From Ereboglobus sp. PH5-10 (GTDB lineage: Bacteria; Verrucomicrobiota; Verrucomicrobiia; Opitutales; Opitutaceae), in assembly GCF_029504735.1 (NCBI RefSeq), contig NZ_JAQFIP010000010.1, positions 1 through 64,000 on the forward strand: DNA of 64,000 nucleotides, read 5' to 3'. Position numbers and translations under genes: made by a program. This document shows, piece after piece, positions 24,981 through 33,689 of this stretch (the stretch's first letter is position 1; every line of letters begins with the position of its first letter). The notes below the pieces were generated by a model. It did not search any database, was not told the origin of the DNA, and worked only from the letters and a program-made list of their open reading frames with translations.

Positions 24981-26486
24981 TCAGTAGTTTTTGTCCTGAA
25001 CCCTCGCGGCGGGTTCGCCCCTGAGCCGGCGTTCCACGTTTTCGATGTAGATCTCGTCGGGCTTGGGCATACCGGCATAATACCGGTTCAATTCATCGCG
25101 CAATTTCTTCTCCATCTGCGCGGCTTTTTCGGGATATTTTTTGACCAGGTTGTTTGATTCGCGCGGGTCGATGTTGAGGTTGTAGAGCTCGTCGCCCTCG
25201 CCGTTGAAGAGCATTTGGTATTTCCAGTTGTCCTCGTCTTTCATGGCCGCGCTTGCGTATTGGCCCCAGTGCATGCGGGTGCTGGGGAAATACCAAACGA
25301 AGGTTCGCGCGGGGAGTTTTTCCTGCGTGCCCAAGGCGAGCGGGAGCAGCGAAAGGCCGTCGCCGTCGTGACTGTCAGGAAACGCGGTTCCGGCGGCGGC
25401 AAGCATGGTGTGGGGCAGGTCGTAGATGTTGATCTCGCTGTGGTTTTCCGCTCCGGGCTTGATTTTCGCCTCCCATGTCAGCGACGCGGGCATTCGTATG
25501 CCGCCTTGATAGGTCGAGTTTTTTCCGCCGCGATAGGGGGTCTTGATGAGCCAGTTTGTCAGTGGTCCATTGTCCGAGTAAAAAATGATCAGCGTGTTTT
25601 CATACACGCCCTTCTTTTTGAGCGCGGCGACGACGCGTCCCACGCTTTCATCGACACTCTCAATCATGGCGGCGTAAATGGCGCAGCGGTCGTCCATGGC
25701 CGGGTTTTCAAAATACCGCGTGCCCTTGGCGTCGTAAAAATACTCCTCGTTCATGCCGGCGAGGCGTTTTGCCTTTTGCCTGTATTTCTCGATTTTCTCC
25801 GGCTTTGCCTGATGGGGTGTGTGCACGGCGAAATGCCACAGGTTGAGGAAAAACGGGGCGCTTGTGTCATGCTTTTCGATGAGCCGGAGCGCCTCGTCGG
25901 TGAGTCTGTCGGTGAGGTATTCGCCCTCGCGCCCGCCTTCCTCCAGGCCCGGCACGCGGGAGCGCGTGGGCACTTTTTCGATGGGACGGTTGCGGTTCTT
26001 TTTATACGGCCAGAAATACGACGCGGGCGCCCACGCCTCCCAGCCGGCGATGTTGACGTCGAACCCGACATCGTGCGGAAGCGTTTTGTTGGCGGGGCTT
26101 CCGCAATGCCATTTGCCGACGTGCCACGTCGCGTAGCCGGCGTCCTTGAGGCGGTTGGCGACGGTTATGGAATTGTCGGGCATGTGATGATAGTGATTCC
26201 ACATGCCGAGTTTGAGCGGATGTTTTCCGGTCATGGCGGAGGCGCGGGCGGGCGCGCAGATCGCCACGGGTGTGTAGGCGTTTGTGAAGCGCATGCCGCG
26301 CGCGATGAGATTGTCGATGTTGGGCGTTTCGTAAAAGCTCGCGCCAAACGCGCCGATGTCGGAAATGCCGAGGTCATCAACGAGGATAAAAACGATGTTG
26401 GGACGCGCGTCGTCCGCCGAAAAAACGGGGGCGGCGCACGCAAGCAGCCCTGCGGCCGCGGCGGATATTTTGGTTTTCATGTTCAA
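24981..26486 (-). CDS. Secreted sulfatase (S1 arylsulfatase family)
   Basis: The 501-residue protein has a signal peptide (AAAAGLLACAAPVFSADD) and the sulfatase fold: metal-binding Asp pair in ILVDDLG (D37-D38), and the formylglycine motif CAPAR at 77-81, where Cys77 would be oxidised. Later motifs include YATWHVGKWHCG and IIFYSDNGPLTNW. The C-terminus has ELYNLNIDPRESNN, common in heparan/N-sulfoglucosamine-type and polysaccharide sulfatases. It removes sulfate esters from glycans outside the cytoplasm. A maturation enzyme is needed but not encoded here. The regulator gene 27 bases upstream on the same strand is probably cotranscribed. The start may also be the ATG at 26480. Confidence 0.93.
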   Translation of the reverse strand: MNMKTKISAAAAGLLACAAPVFSADDARPNIVFILVDDLGISDIGAFGASFYETPNIDNLIARGMRFTNAYTPVAICAPARASAMTGKHPLKLGMWNHYHHMPDNSITVANRLKDAGYATWHVGKWHCGSPANKTLPHDVGFDVNIAGWEAWAPASYFWPYKKNRNRPIEKVPTRSRVPGLEEGGREGEYLTDRLTDEALRLIEKHDTSAPFFLNLWHFAVHTPHQAKPEKIEKYRQKAKRLAGMNEEYFYDAKGTRYFENPAMDDRCAIYAAMIESVDESVGRVVAALKKKGVYENTLIIFYSDNGPLTNWLIKTPYRGGKNSTYQGGIRMPASLTWEAKIKPGAENHSEINIYDLPHTMLAAAGTAFPDSHDGDGLSLLPLALGTQEKLPARTFVWYFPSTRMHWGQYASAAMKDEDNWKYQMLFNGEGDELYNLNIDPRESNNLVKKYPEKAAQMEKKLRDELNRYYAGMPKPDEIYIENVERRLRGEPAARVQDKNY

Positions 26487-26513
26487 TGCTGTGTTAATGC
26501 GGGATTGTGTTGC

Positions 26514-27692
26514 TTACGGTAAATTGGGGGCGATAAGCGTGGCGCCTTTTTGATAGTCGGGCATGATGCGGAGGCGGTGCTTCAAAATGGGCGCGCCGTC
26601 CACGGTTTGCATGATGAGCTTGAAAAGGCGGCGGGCAAAGGCGGCGGAGTCGAACGAGTAGCGCGTGGGCACGGGCCTTGTGTAGTCGAGAAACGTGTCG
26701 TCGTCGCGGCACATCAAGGAAACGTCGCCGGGCACGCGAAGCCCGAGTTCGTGCAGGTAGGTTTGCGCGAGAATATAAAAATGCGGGTGCGCGACGAGCA
26801 TCGCGGTGGGGCGGTCTTCCCTGGCGCGCAACTTGTCCAGTAATTTCATCACGCTTTGCCTTGTGTTATCGTGGCGCATGATCTGGCCGCGCGCCTGCGA
26901 GTCGCTGGCGGCGGCGATGCCGTCCATGAATCCGCGCTCGCTTTCCAAGTCGCCGGCCTTGGTCGAGTTTTCTGTTACAAACACGATCCGCTTGTGGCCG
27001 AGTCCGGTCATTTGTCCCGCCGCGTGACGGCAGAGCGCGTAATAATCCAGGTCCACAAACGGCAGGCCGATGTCCGGATCGCAAGTGCCCGACACCACGC
27101 AGGGGATGTTCCGGTCGCGAAACCATTTTTTCACCTTGTCGGGCGCAAGCGTGAGCACCCAGCAATCGTGCGGGTGCCCGGCGACGAGGCGCTGGAGCCT
27201 CGAGTTGGCCCCGGACGAAAAATACTGCCCGCCGTGAAACGTGCGCAGCCTGTATCCGCATTCCGCCAGCTGCCCGCGCAGCTCGTCGATGATGAGCGCG
27301 ATTTTGGGGCGCAACATGGTGATGGGCTCGGGCGTGAGGAGCGCCACGATGCGGCTTTGTTTTGCCGGAGCCGTGGCTGTCTTGCGCTGGCCGAGAATCT
27401 TTGTGCCGTGGGGCCGTTGCGCCCGAACCATGCCCATTTTTTCCAGTTGCGCCAGTGCCGCGCGCAAGGTGCTGCGGCTCACATGCAGGCTTTCCGCGAG
27501 CGCGCGCTCGGAGGGCAGCCATTCCTGCCAGGTGCGTTTTTGGATGCCCGCTTGAATTATCTCCACAACCTGCCCGGCCAGCGAGTGGCGCAGGGGAATG
27601 CCGCCGTCGAGTTTTTCAAGCAGCTCGCCGCCGTGCGCGGACGCGCGTTTTGTTTTTTTTGAGGGTTTTGTCGGCGGCGTGGCTGAAAGCAT
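26514..27692 (-). CDS. GntR-type HTH regulator with LacI-like sugar-binding domain
   Basis: The 392-residue protein joins a GntR winged helix (about 35-100: LAGQVVEIIQAGIQKRTW, LPSERALAESLHVSRSTLRA) to a periplasmic-binding-like domain of the LacI/GalR kind (about 125-390: RIVALLTPEPITMLRPKIAL, HKRIVFVTENSTKAGDLES). Such AraR-type regulators bind operators and release them when a sugar ligand binds. It precedes the sulfatase gene with a 27-base gap, so it likely controls that gene and perhaps the polysaccharide locus. I could not identify an operator palindrome with confidence. Confidence 0.88.
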   Translation of the reverse strand: MLSATPPTKPSKKTKRASAHGGELLEKLDGGIPLRHSLAGQVVEIIQAGIQKRTWQEWLPSERALAESLHVSRSTLRAALAQLEKMGMVRAQRPHGTKILGQRKTATAPAKQSRIVALLTPEPITMLRPKIALIIDELRGQLAECGYRLRTFHGGQYFSSGANSRLQRLVAGHPHDCWVLTLAPDKVKKWFRDRNIPCVVSGTCDPDIGLPFVDLDYYALCRHAAGQMTGLGHKRIVFVTENSTKAGDLESERGFMDGIAAASDSQARGQIMRHDNTRQSVMKLLDKLRAREDRPTAMLVAHPHFYILAQTYLHELGLRVPGDVSLMCRDDDTFLDYTRPVPTRYSFDSAAFARRLFKLIMQTVDGAPILKHRLRIMPDYQKGATLIAPNLP

Positions 27693-27823
27693 GGGGAAGG
27701 GCGGGCGGGCGGCGGGTTCGCGGATTTTAGAGAGGGTGGAGGGGCGATTGGTTTGGTTTGTAAACCATGAGTGTCTTGCTTGTCCACCACTCTGTTTTTT
27801 GGGGCGGTTTTGCCGGGGGCGCC

Positions 27824-28870
27824 CTAGTCCAGATGCAGGCGGCGCATTTTTTCCAAATCCACTTGCAGCACCTTGCGCAGATAATTTTCCACGCTGCCGT
27901 GGTCTTTTTTCATCTGTTCGAAGCCGGCGCGCAGGAACTCGGGGCTCACGCGGTAAAGCGGTTCGAGTTGCGGGTTCTTTTTGACCAGGGGCTCGTATTT
28001 TCCGGCGAGGTATCGGTTGGAGAGCATGTAATCCTCAAAGATTGTTTTTTCATCCACTCCGAGCGACGCGAGAAACAGGGCCGCGCCCATGCCCGTGCGG
28101 TCTTTTCCCGCCGAGCAATGAAACATCAACGGCAGTTTGCCCTCGTCCTGCAGCAGTTTGAAAAACTTCCGATACTGTCCGATTATGCGTTCGTCGGTCA
28201 CAAAAAGGCGGTTCATTTCGATCATGAATTCCTCCGTTTGTTTTTTTGTGAATTTGTTCAGGTCGTCCGCGCTTGTCAGGTTGCCGGGCGTGATCGAGTA
28301 GGCGTATTGATGGCGCACCGACGGCGCGGGAAGATCGGGCGCGGCCTTGATCTCGGACTCCGAGCGGAAATCGACAATCGAGGTTATCGGAACGCTTGCC
28401 AGGTAGGCGAGGTCCTCCGTCGTGAGTTTGTTTAAATCATCCGTGCGAAACACGCGTCCCCACCGCACGCGTTTCCCGTCGGCGGTTTTGTATCCGCCCA
28501 GATCGCGAAAATTGTAACCGCCGGCCATGGGCAGGTGCCGCTCCGCGAGCACGGTCTCGCCCAGGGTGCTTTTGACTCGAAAAAACGCATGGTCCGCATT
28601 TTTCAAGGGCAGCTCAACGCGTCCCGTTTGCGCGCCTTCGAGCAGAGGCGTGGTCATGTCGATTTTCCCAACCGACGCGCCGGCGTAAACGCTCCACTTT
28701 CCCGGCGCGTTCACCACTAGAAACGCCCGCTTGCCCGGCGCCTCGCGTTCGATTGAAAAAACTTCGTCGGCGGTTTGTTTTTCCGCCCGCTGGCTTTTCC
28801 CGCATCCGGCGAAAGCCAGCAACGCGGCGATTCCCACAAGTGTGCTTCTGATCAGGCGTGCGTGTTTCAT
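27824..28870 (-). CDS. Lipoprotein tyrosine phosphatase (PTP/DSP-like)
   Basis: The ATG at 28870 is preferred over the one at 28957 because it begins a lipoprotein signal (LIRSTLVGIAALLAFAGC with lipobox FAGC). The catalytic P-loop HCSAGKDRTG has Cys252 and Arg258. GGYNFRDLGGYKT before it is the typical N-terminal mark of tyrosine/serine phosphatase family 3 (Y_phosphatase3). The enzyme would act in the periplasm, on phosphoprotein, phosphosugar or inositol-phosphate substrates. It lies downstream of the large unknown membrane-anchored gene. Being at the edge of the polysaccharide locus, a role there is possible but unproven. Length is 348 residues. Confidence 0.88.
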   Translation of the reverse strand: MKHARLIRSTLVGIAALLAFAGCGKSQRAEKQTADEVFSIEREAPGKRAFLVVNAPGKWSVYAGASVGKIDMTTPLLEGAQTGRVELPLKNADHAFFRVKSTLGETVLAERHLPMAGGYNFRDLGGYKTADGKRVRWGRVFRTDDLNKLTTEDLAYLASVPITSIVDFRSESEIKAAPDLPAPSVRHQYAYSITPGNLTSADDLNKFTKKQTEEFMIEMNRLFVTDERIIGQYRKFFKLLQDEGKLPLMFHCSAGKDRTGMGAALFLASLGVDEKTIFEDYMLSNRYLAGKYEPLVKKNPQLEPLYRVSPEFLRAGFEQMKKDHGSVENYLRKVLQVDLEKMRRLHLD

Positions 28871-28953
28871 GATTAAATACTTTTTGCGAGGCGAAGCGCG
28901 GCAACGCCAAAGTGCGGCGTGCATCCAGCCCAGGGCGACACCCTCGCGCGCAA

Positions 28954-31227
28954 TCAATCCCGGGCACGCACTTCAAATTCGAATGAATGCTCGGGCGCGT
29001 GGAGGGCGTAGCGGCCGGCGGGGAGCGGGCGTTGCGCGCGGATGACATACAGGCCCGGTTCGGTTTCGGAGCGGTCTATGATGACGCGCTCGCTTGCCTT
29101 GCCGAAGGTTGCCGCGGCGTCGCCGAGGCGCTCGAGTTCGGCGACGCGTTTGCGCCCCCTGCCCTTGATTTCCAAGGGGGCGACTTCGATTGGCGGCAGT
29201 CCGACGGGTGTGCCGGGATACGTGACAAAGGCGCCTCGAAACGCGAGCAACACATCGCGCCCGGAAACCGAGGGCGGGATGTCCGTGCCGTCGAATGTGA
29301 GCGTGCCGGTTTCCTGTTTCTCGGGGCGCGTCTTGATGAGCGAGATTGCGGAGCTCCACACGCCGCCGACTTTTTGGAGTGTCGAGCGCACGACCCTGGC
29401 GTTGTTGGAGGGAAGCGGACGCCACGCGGTTTCGTCCCAGATATACGCGCCATCGGCCCCGGGCGGCGGCGTGGCGGGCGATGCGGGAACGGGCCGGGTG
29501 GGCGGGGCGGCGTTTCCCGGAAGCGGGGCGATGTTGATGGCGTCCTGACTGGCGGCGTGTTTCCGCCCGGCGCGCGCGCGGGCGAGCGCATCGACCTCGG
29601 CGAGAAACTCCGCGCCGGCGGGTTCCAGCGTGACCGGGCTCGCCTCGATCATGCGTATTGAACCTTTGAATACATTTCCGTTTTCGAGGCGGAGGCTGAG
29701 ACCGATGGAGGGAATGTTGGGTTGTGTCGAGTCGAGCGTGGTGAGGAGGCGGACGGGGAAGCCGCCGGAGCGGGCGGGGCTGGCGATGAGCGAGCCCTGA
29801 AGCTCGTGTTTCCAGGGGCCGTGTATGTTTTCAATGGTCGCGGTGAGCGCGCCGGTGGCCGGGTTTTGTGTTTTGAAGCGCAGGAGCAGGTCGCCTTCCG
29901 TCTCGGTGTGGACGCGATAGGCGCGGCCGGGGCGCGTGGCGTCGAGGAGTTTTTGCTCGGAGGCGCTGAAGGTGGCGATCATGGAGGCGCGGCTGGAGTC
30001 GGGAACGCGCGCAAGTTTGCACGACCATTCGCCCGCGTCGCCGGTGAGTTCGGAGCCGGAAAAATGGAGCGTGATGCGAAAGGGTTTTGCGCCGGCGACG
30101 GCGAGGCCTGAGGCGCTGACGACGGGAAGGCCCGCGCGCGCGGAGAGTGTGATTGTGAAGAGGTCGCTGCCGGTGTCGTAGCCGTAACGGCCTTCGAGGG
30201 GGCGGGCGTCGATCCACGAGCTGTCGGCGCGGAGGTTGGCGCGGAGGGTGGAGGCGTCGCGGTCGATCGAAACGATTTCAAGGCAGATGTCCGGCATGGC
30301 TTGCCGTCCGGGGAGGGTGGCCTTGCCGGAGTAGAGAGCGCCGGGGGTGAGTTGGGCGAGCTTGGCGGAGACCACGCGCGTGGCGTTGGCGGCGAGCTCG
30401 GCGCGGTGGCGTTCGCGGGCTGCCTCGACGCGGCGGAGCGTCTCGCCGGTCTGCGCGACGGCGCGGCGCAGCGCGGCGATGTCGGATTCGCGGGTGATGT
30501 CGATGAGGCGTCCGCTGAATTTGCCGAGGGGCTCGCCTTGGGGAAGGGGCGTTTTCGGCGTGAGGGAAACGATGTGTGTCCGCCATTCGTCGCCGGCGCG
30601 GGATGCCTCGATGTGCGCGCCCATTTCGAAGCGCGCCCCCGCGCGCGCGGTTTCACGAATCAGGCGCATGGAGGCGAGCGAGGCGGTGTCGTTGCCGATG
30701 CCCGCGAGTTCGCGGATGCGCGGGCCGCCGGGGCCGCGAAGGATTTCCTCGATTTTTCGCTCGGGGGAGGTGTCGAGTTTCAATTCGCGCTCGATGTAGT
30801 CGATGGTGTTGACCGGGGCGTAGAGTGTCTCGGCGAGTTTTGCGGTGAGTGTCGCCTTGTAGTGAAGGCGTCCGTCGGGGGCGGGGGCGGCGGCAACCGG
30901 GGAGACGGGCGAGACGGGGCTGGCGCCGGCGGGTTGTATTGGGGAAGTGGATAAGGGCGCGCGGTCGAGCGCGGGGCCGGGCGTGAAATGCGCGAGCGTG
31001 TAAAGGCCGCCGTGGCGCGTCCCGAGCGCGGCGGCGGCGGCGGATTCGAGGGCGGCGGGCGGGGGGGCTTTTGAGGGCGAGAAAAGGATGCGGTGCCCGA
31101 GGATTGCGACGAGGGTGAGGACTGCGGCGCCGAGCGCGCCAAACGCGAGATTGCGCGGTTGCAAAAGTGTCCGGACAAACGGGGGGCGTGGTCGCCGCTG
31201 GCTGGCGTTGGAAGTGGCGGGAGGCAT
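28954..31227 (-). CDS. Large membrane-anchored protein of unknown function
   Basis: The 757-residue protein has one N-terminal membrane span (about 27-49, NLAFGALGAAVLTLVAILGH) and a long Ala/Pro-rich, presumably periplasmic, part. Segments such as LRRAVAQTGETLRRVEAARE look coiled-coil, and several beta-rich stretches follow (YGYDTGSDLFTITLSARAGL, PFRITLHFSGSELTG). I recognise no family. It is the middle gene between a response regulator (137 bases upstream, behind a terminator) and the lipoprotein phosphatase. Proline-rich linkers occur near 85-115 and 575-605. Codon use and GC are like the chromosome, so it is probably native and lineage-specific. Confidence 0.75.
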   Translation of the reverse strand: MPPATSNASQRRPRPPFVRTLLQPRNLAFGALGAAVLTLVAILGHRILFSPSKAPPPAALESAAAAALGTRHGGLYTLAHFTPGPALDRAPLSTSPIQPAGASPVSPVSPVAAAPAPDGRLHYKATLTAKLAETLYAPVNTIDYIERELKLDTSPERKIEEILRGPGGPRIRELAGIGNDTASLASMRLIRETARAGARFEMGAHIEASRAGDEWRTHIVSLTPKTPLPQGEPLGKFSGRLIDITRESDIAALRRAVAQTGETLRRVEAARERHRAELAANATRVVSAKLAQLTPGALYSGKATLPGRQAMPDICLEIVSIDRDASTLRANLRADSSWIDARPLEGRYGYDTGSDLFTITLSARAGLPVVSASGLAVAGAKPFRITLHFSGSELTGDAGEWSCKLARVPDSSRASMIATFSASEQKLLDATRPGRAYRVHTETEGDLLLRFKTQNPATGALTATIENIHGPWKHELQGSLIASPARSGGFPVRLLTTLDSTQPNIPSIGLSLRLENGNVFKGSIRMIEASPVTLEPAGAEFLAEVDALARARAGRKHAASQDAINIAPLPGNAAPPTRPVPASPATPPPGADGAYIWDETAWRPLPSNNARVVRSTLQKVGGVWSSAISLIKTRPEKQETGTLTFDGTDIPPSVSGRDVLLAFRGAFVTYPGTPVGLPPIEVAPLEIKGRGRKRVAELERLGDAAATFGKASERVIIDRSETEPGLYVIRAQRPLPAGRYALHAPEHSFEFEVRARD

Positions 31228-31301
31228 GGAGACGTTGCGCCTAGTTTTACCGCGCCAGCCCGCTGCTCAAGAAAATTGGCTGACGGCGGGGCGGGGCGGG
31301 C

Positions 31302-31340
31302 GAAAAAAAAGCGGCGCCCCGGTTTTTTCGGGACGCCGTT
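31302..31340 (-). terminator. Rho-independent terminator after the response regulator gene
   Basis: On the minus strand the sequence forms a stem cggcgtcccg / cggggcgccg around an A-rich loop and is followed by eight T. It lies 25 bases past the stop of the response regulator gene. On the plus strand the same stem is followed by tttttgttttt, so it can work in both directions. Confidence 0.8.
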
Positions 31341-31364
31341 TTTGTTTTTCTGACAAGGTTTTTC

Positions 31365-32123
31365 TCAGTTGTTTTCCGCGGGTTGCGATTGCGCGTTTTC
31401 GGGCTCGAAGATGTAGCCGATGCTGTGCACGGTGCGGAACGAGTCCAGGCTCAGGCCGTTTGCGCGAAACAGCTCGCGGACTTTCACGATGTATTGGTCG
31501 AGCGAGCGGCTTTTCACGTCGGCGTGGATGCCCCACACGGAATGGATGAGCGCCTTGCGGGTGATGACGATGCCGCGGTTTTGGTTGAGGTAGGAAATAA
31601 TGCCGAGCTCCTTGCGCCCGAGTTTGACGGTTGCGCCGTTCGGGAACTCAACCTCGAGGCGAACCGGGATGACTTTTGCGCCGCAAAACTCGAACGGCTC
31701 GTCGCTGACTTTCGCGTTTTTGGTGACGTTAAGGTCGCTGACCGATTCGGCGCGGCGGAGCACGGCGCGAATGCGCGCGATCAATTCCGGGTAGCTGAAG
31801 GGCTTGGTGATGTAGTCGTCGCCGCCCATGTCGAGCCCGCGGACCTTGCTCGTCTCGAGCGTGTTGCCGGTGAGGAAAATCGTCGGAACTGAAATGTCGC
31901 TCTTCTTGAGCTCATCGAGGAGTTGAAAACCCGATTGGTCGGGCAGATTGATGTCGAGCAGGAGCAGATTGGCAAAGTTGCGCTGCAAAAAACGCATTGC
32001 ATGAGCACAACGTGTGTAAACCTGCGTCTGCATGCCCGCTTCCTCAAGCTGGGCGGCGATGAGCTTGGCGAGCTCTTCCTCGTCTTCTACTATGACAATC
32101 AGTGGTTTTGGTGCGGATCTCAT
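31365..32123 (-). CDS. OmpR-family response regulator
   Basis: The 252-residue protein has a receiver domain with acidic pocket EDEEE (13-17), phospho-acceptor Asp57 in LLLLDINLPDQSG, Thr in FLTGNTLET, and Lys in DYITKPFSYPEL. A winged-helix DNA-binding domain follows (LGRKELGIISYLNQN, IHADVKSRSLDQYIVKVREL, VHSIGYIF). It binds DNA when phosphorylated. No histidine kinase gene is adjacent, so its partner is elsewhere. It is divergent from hisG, with about 170 bases between the starts, and is followed by a strong terminator. Confidence 0.93.
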   Translation of the reverse strand: MRSAPKPLIVIVEDEEELAKLIAAQLEEAGMQTQVYTRCAHAMRFLQRNFANLLLLDINLPDQSGFQLLDELKKSDISVPTIFLTGNTLETSKVRGLDMGGDDYITKPFSYPELIARIRAVLRRAESVSDLNVTKNAKVSDEPFEFCGAKVIPVRLEVEFPNGATVKLGRKELGIISYLNQNRGIVITRKALIHSVWGIHADVKSRSLDQYIVKVRELFRANGLSLDSFRTVHSIGYIFEPENAQSQPAENN

Positions 32124-32294
32124 GGGAATTTAAGTGATGAACGGCATTTTTTACAAATGGTCTAAATTGTAAAGTTTAAACAAGGCTCTTTTGCAAACGA
32201 GAGGCAACAGAAGGCGCGAAAACTGCCAAAGATTTTGCTGTTTTTTGAAAAAAACTTGAAGCCTGTAAAACATGCGTTTGCCTTGCTCACCACT

Positions 32295-33179
32295 ATGTCA
32301 AACCCAGCGCCATTGCTCATGATCGGACTGCCCAAGGGCAGCCTCGAAGAATCCACCAAAAGTCTTTTTGCCAAAGCAGGTTGGGTAATTACGACCAGTT
32401 CCAGATCATACAAGCCAAGCATCAACGATCCCGAGCTCGACGGTCGTTTTATCCGCGCCCAGGAGGTGAGCCGTTATGTCGAGCACGGCTTCTTTGATTG
32501 CGGCCTCACGGGATATGATTGGGTGCAGGAAAACCAGTCCGACGTGGTTGAAGTTTGTGATTTAATTTACAGTCGCGCGAGCACGCAAAAGTCGCGCTGG
32601 GTGCTTTGTGTTCCCGAAAATTCGCCCGTTCAGAAACCCGAGGACCTCGCCGGCAAGCGCGTCGCCACCGAGATGGTCGGCACGGTGAAACGCTATTTTG
32701 AAAAACGAAACATTCCCGTGACCGTGGAGTTCTCCTGGGGCGCGACCGAGGTGAAGGTGCCCGACCTCGTCGATGCGATTGTGGACATCACCGAGACCGG
32801 CTCCTCGCTCCGCGCGAACAAGCTGCGCATCGTTGACACGCTCCTCACCACGAACACCAAGCTCATCGCGAACAAGGCCAGCTGGGCCAATCCCGAGAAG
32901 CGCAAAAAAATCGAAACCATCGCGCTCATGCTCACCGCCGCGCTCGAGGCCGGAAGCAAGGTCGGGCTCAAGCTCAACGCGCCGAAGGCAAAACTCGACG
33001 ACCTTCTCAAATCGCTTCCCTCGCTCCGCAACCCCACGATCTCGCCGCTCTCATCGACCGAGTGGGTCGCGCTCGAAACAATCATCGACGAAAAAGTCGT
33101 GCGCGAAATCATTCCCCAGCTCAAGGCAATGGGCGCCGAGGGCATCATCGAATATCCGCTGAACAAGGTGGTGTATTAA
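32295..33179 (+). CDS. hisG: ATP phosphoribosyltransferase, long (HisG-L) form
   Basis: The ATG at 32295 (MSNPAPLLMIGLPKGSLEES) matches the family N-terminus; the upstream ATG would add 20 residues of no known kind. The 294-residue length and a C-terminal ACT-like regulatory domain (LMLTAALEAGSKVGLKLN to ELGA/IIEYPLNKVVY) make it the long form that works without HisZ. The PRPP-binding loop is in DIVDITETGSSLRANKL. It catalyses the first step of histidine synthesis from ATP and PRPP and is normally inhibited by histidine. No other his gene is next to it. Confidence 0.95.
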   Translation: MSNPAPLLMIGLPKGSLEESTKSLFAKAGWVITTSSRSYKPSINDPELDGRFIRAQEVSRYVEHGFFDCGLTGYDWVQENQSDVVEVCDLIYSRASTQKSRWVLCVPENSPVQKPEDLAGKRVATEMVGTVKRYFEKRNIPVTVEFSWGATEVKVPDLVDAIVDITETGSSLRANKLRIVDTLLTTNTKLIANKASWANPEKRKKIETIALMLTAALEAGSKVGLKLNAPKAKLDDLLKSLPSLRNPTISPLSSTEWVALETIIDEKVVREIIPQLKAMGAEGIIEYPLNKVVY

Positions 33180-33198
33180 AACCGGGACTGCCGGTTTT
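33178..33198 (+). terminator. Terminator hairpin at the end of hisG
   Basis: aaaaccgg and ccggtttt form an 8-pair stem with a 5-base loop, overlapping the hisG stop codon and ending in four T. The stretch that follows up to 33445 is GC-rich with palindromic pieces (gccggacgcgccaacggcgcg) but shows no gene. Confidence 0.7.
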
Positions 33199-33445
33199 GA
33201 CGGACTGTGCCGCATCCCTCCCGGTTCCGGGGGGCGTGTCACTTTGCGCGGACTTCGCATGCGCCGGACGCGCCAACGGCGCGCCCTGTTTGGCGGACGA
33301 AAGCGCGAGGGCGCGCGTTGCGCCTCGTCCGGCGGCCTGGAGACCGCCGCTCCCCGGCCCGCGTGTGATTTCGTGACACCACTTTGAATTGCCCCCGCAT
33401 GCGCTCGCCCTTGTTATTTTCAAAAGACAACCTATTGTTTCGCGC

Positions 33446-33670
33446 ATGGATTTGTTAACCGTAGTCGTCATCTACTGCTTTGCCGTTGGAGGATTCTTCA
33501 TGGGCTTGTGGTTGTTTTACGGACGGCGCGAGTATTCGCTTTTCGAGCAGGCGCGCCGCAAGACGACGTTTCTTTGCGCGCGGTGCAACAAATTGTATGC
33601 GGCGGCGGGAAGCCCGGAGACGTGCGTCTGCCCGCGTTGCGGCCACGAAAACGCGAGGCTGAAATTCTAG
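33446..33670 (+). CDS. Small membrane protein with C-terminal zinc ribbon
   Basis: The ATG at 33446 gives 74 residues: one N-terminal membrane span (LLTVVVIYCFAVGGFFMGLWLF) and a four-cysteine ribbon, CARC and CPRC (FLCARCNKLY, CVCPRCGHEN), that would bind zinc in the cytosol. No family name is known to me. It is 19 bases upstream of the potassium transporter gene and likely shares its transcript. A structural or accessory role for that transporter is possible but cannot be shown. Confidence 0.75.
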   Translation: MDLLTVVVIYCFAVGGFFMGLWLFYGRREYSLFEQARRKTTFLCARCNKLYAAAGSPETCVCPRCGHENARLKF

Positions 33671-33689
33671 GGTTCAAACCGGTCTCATC

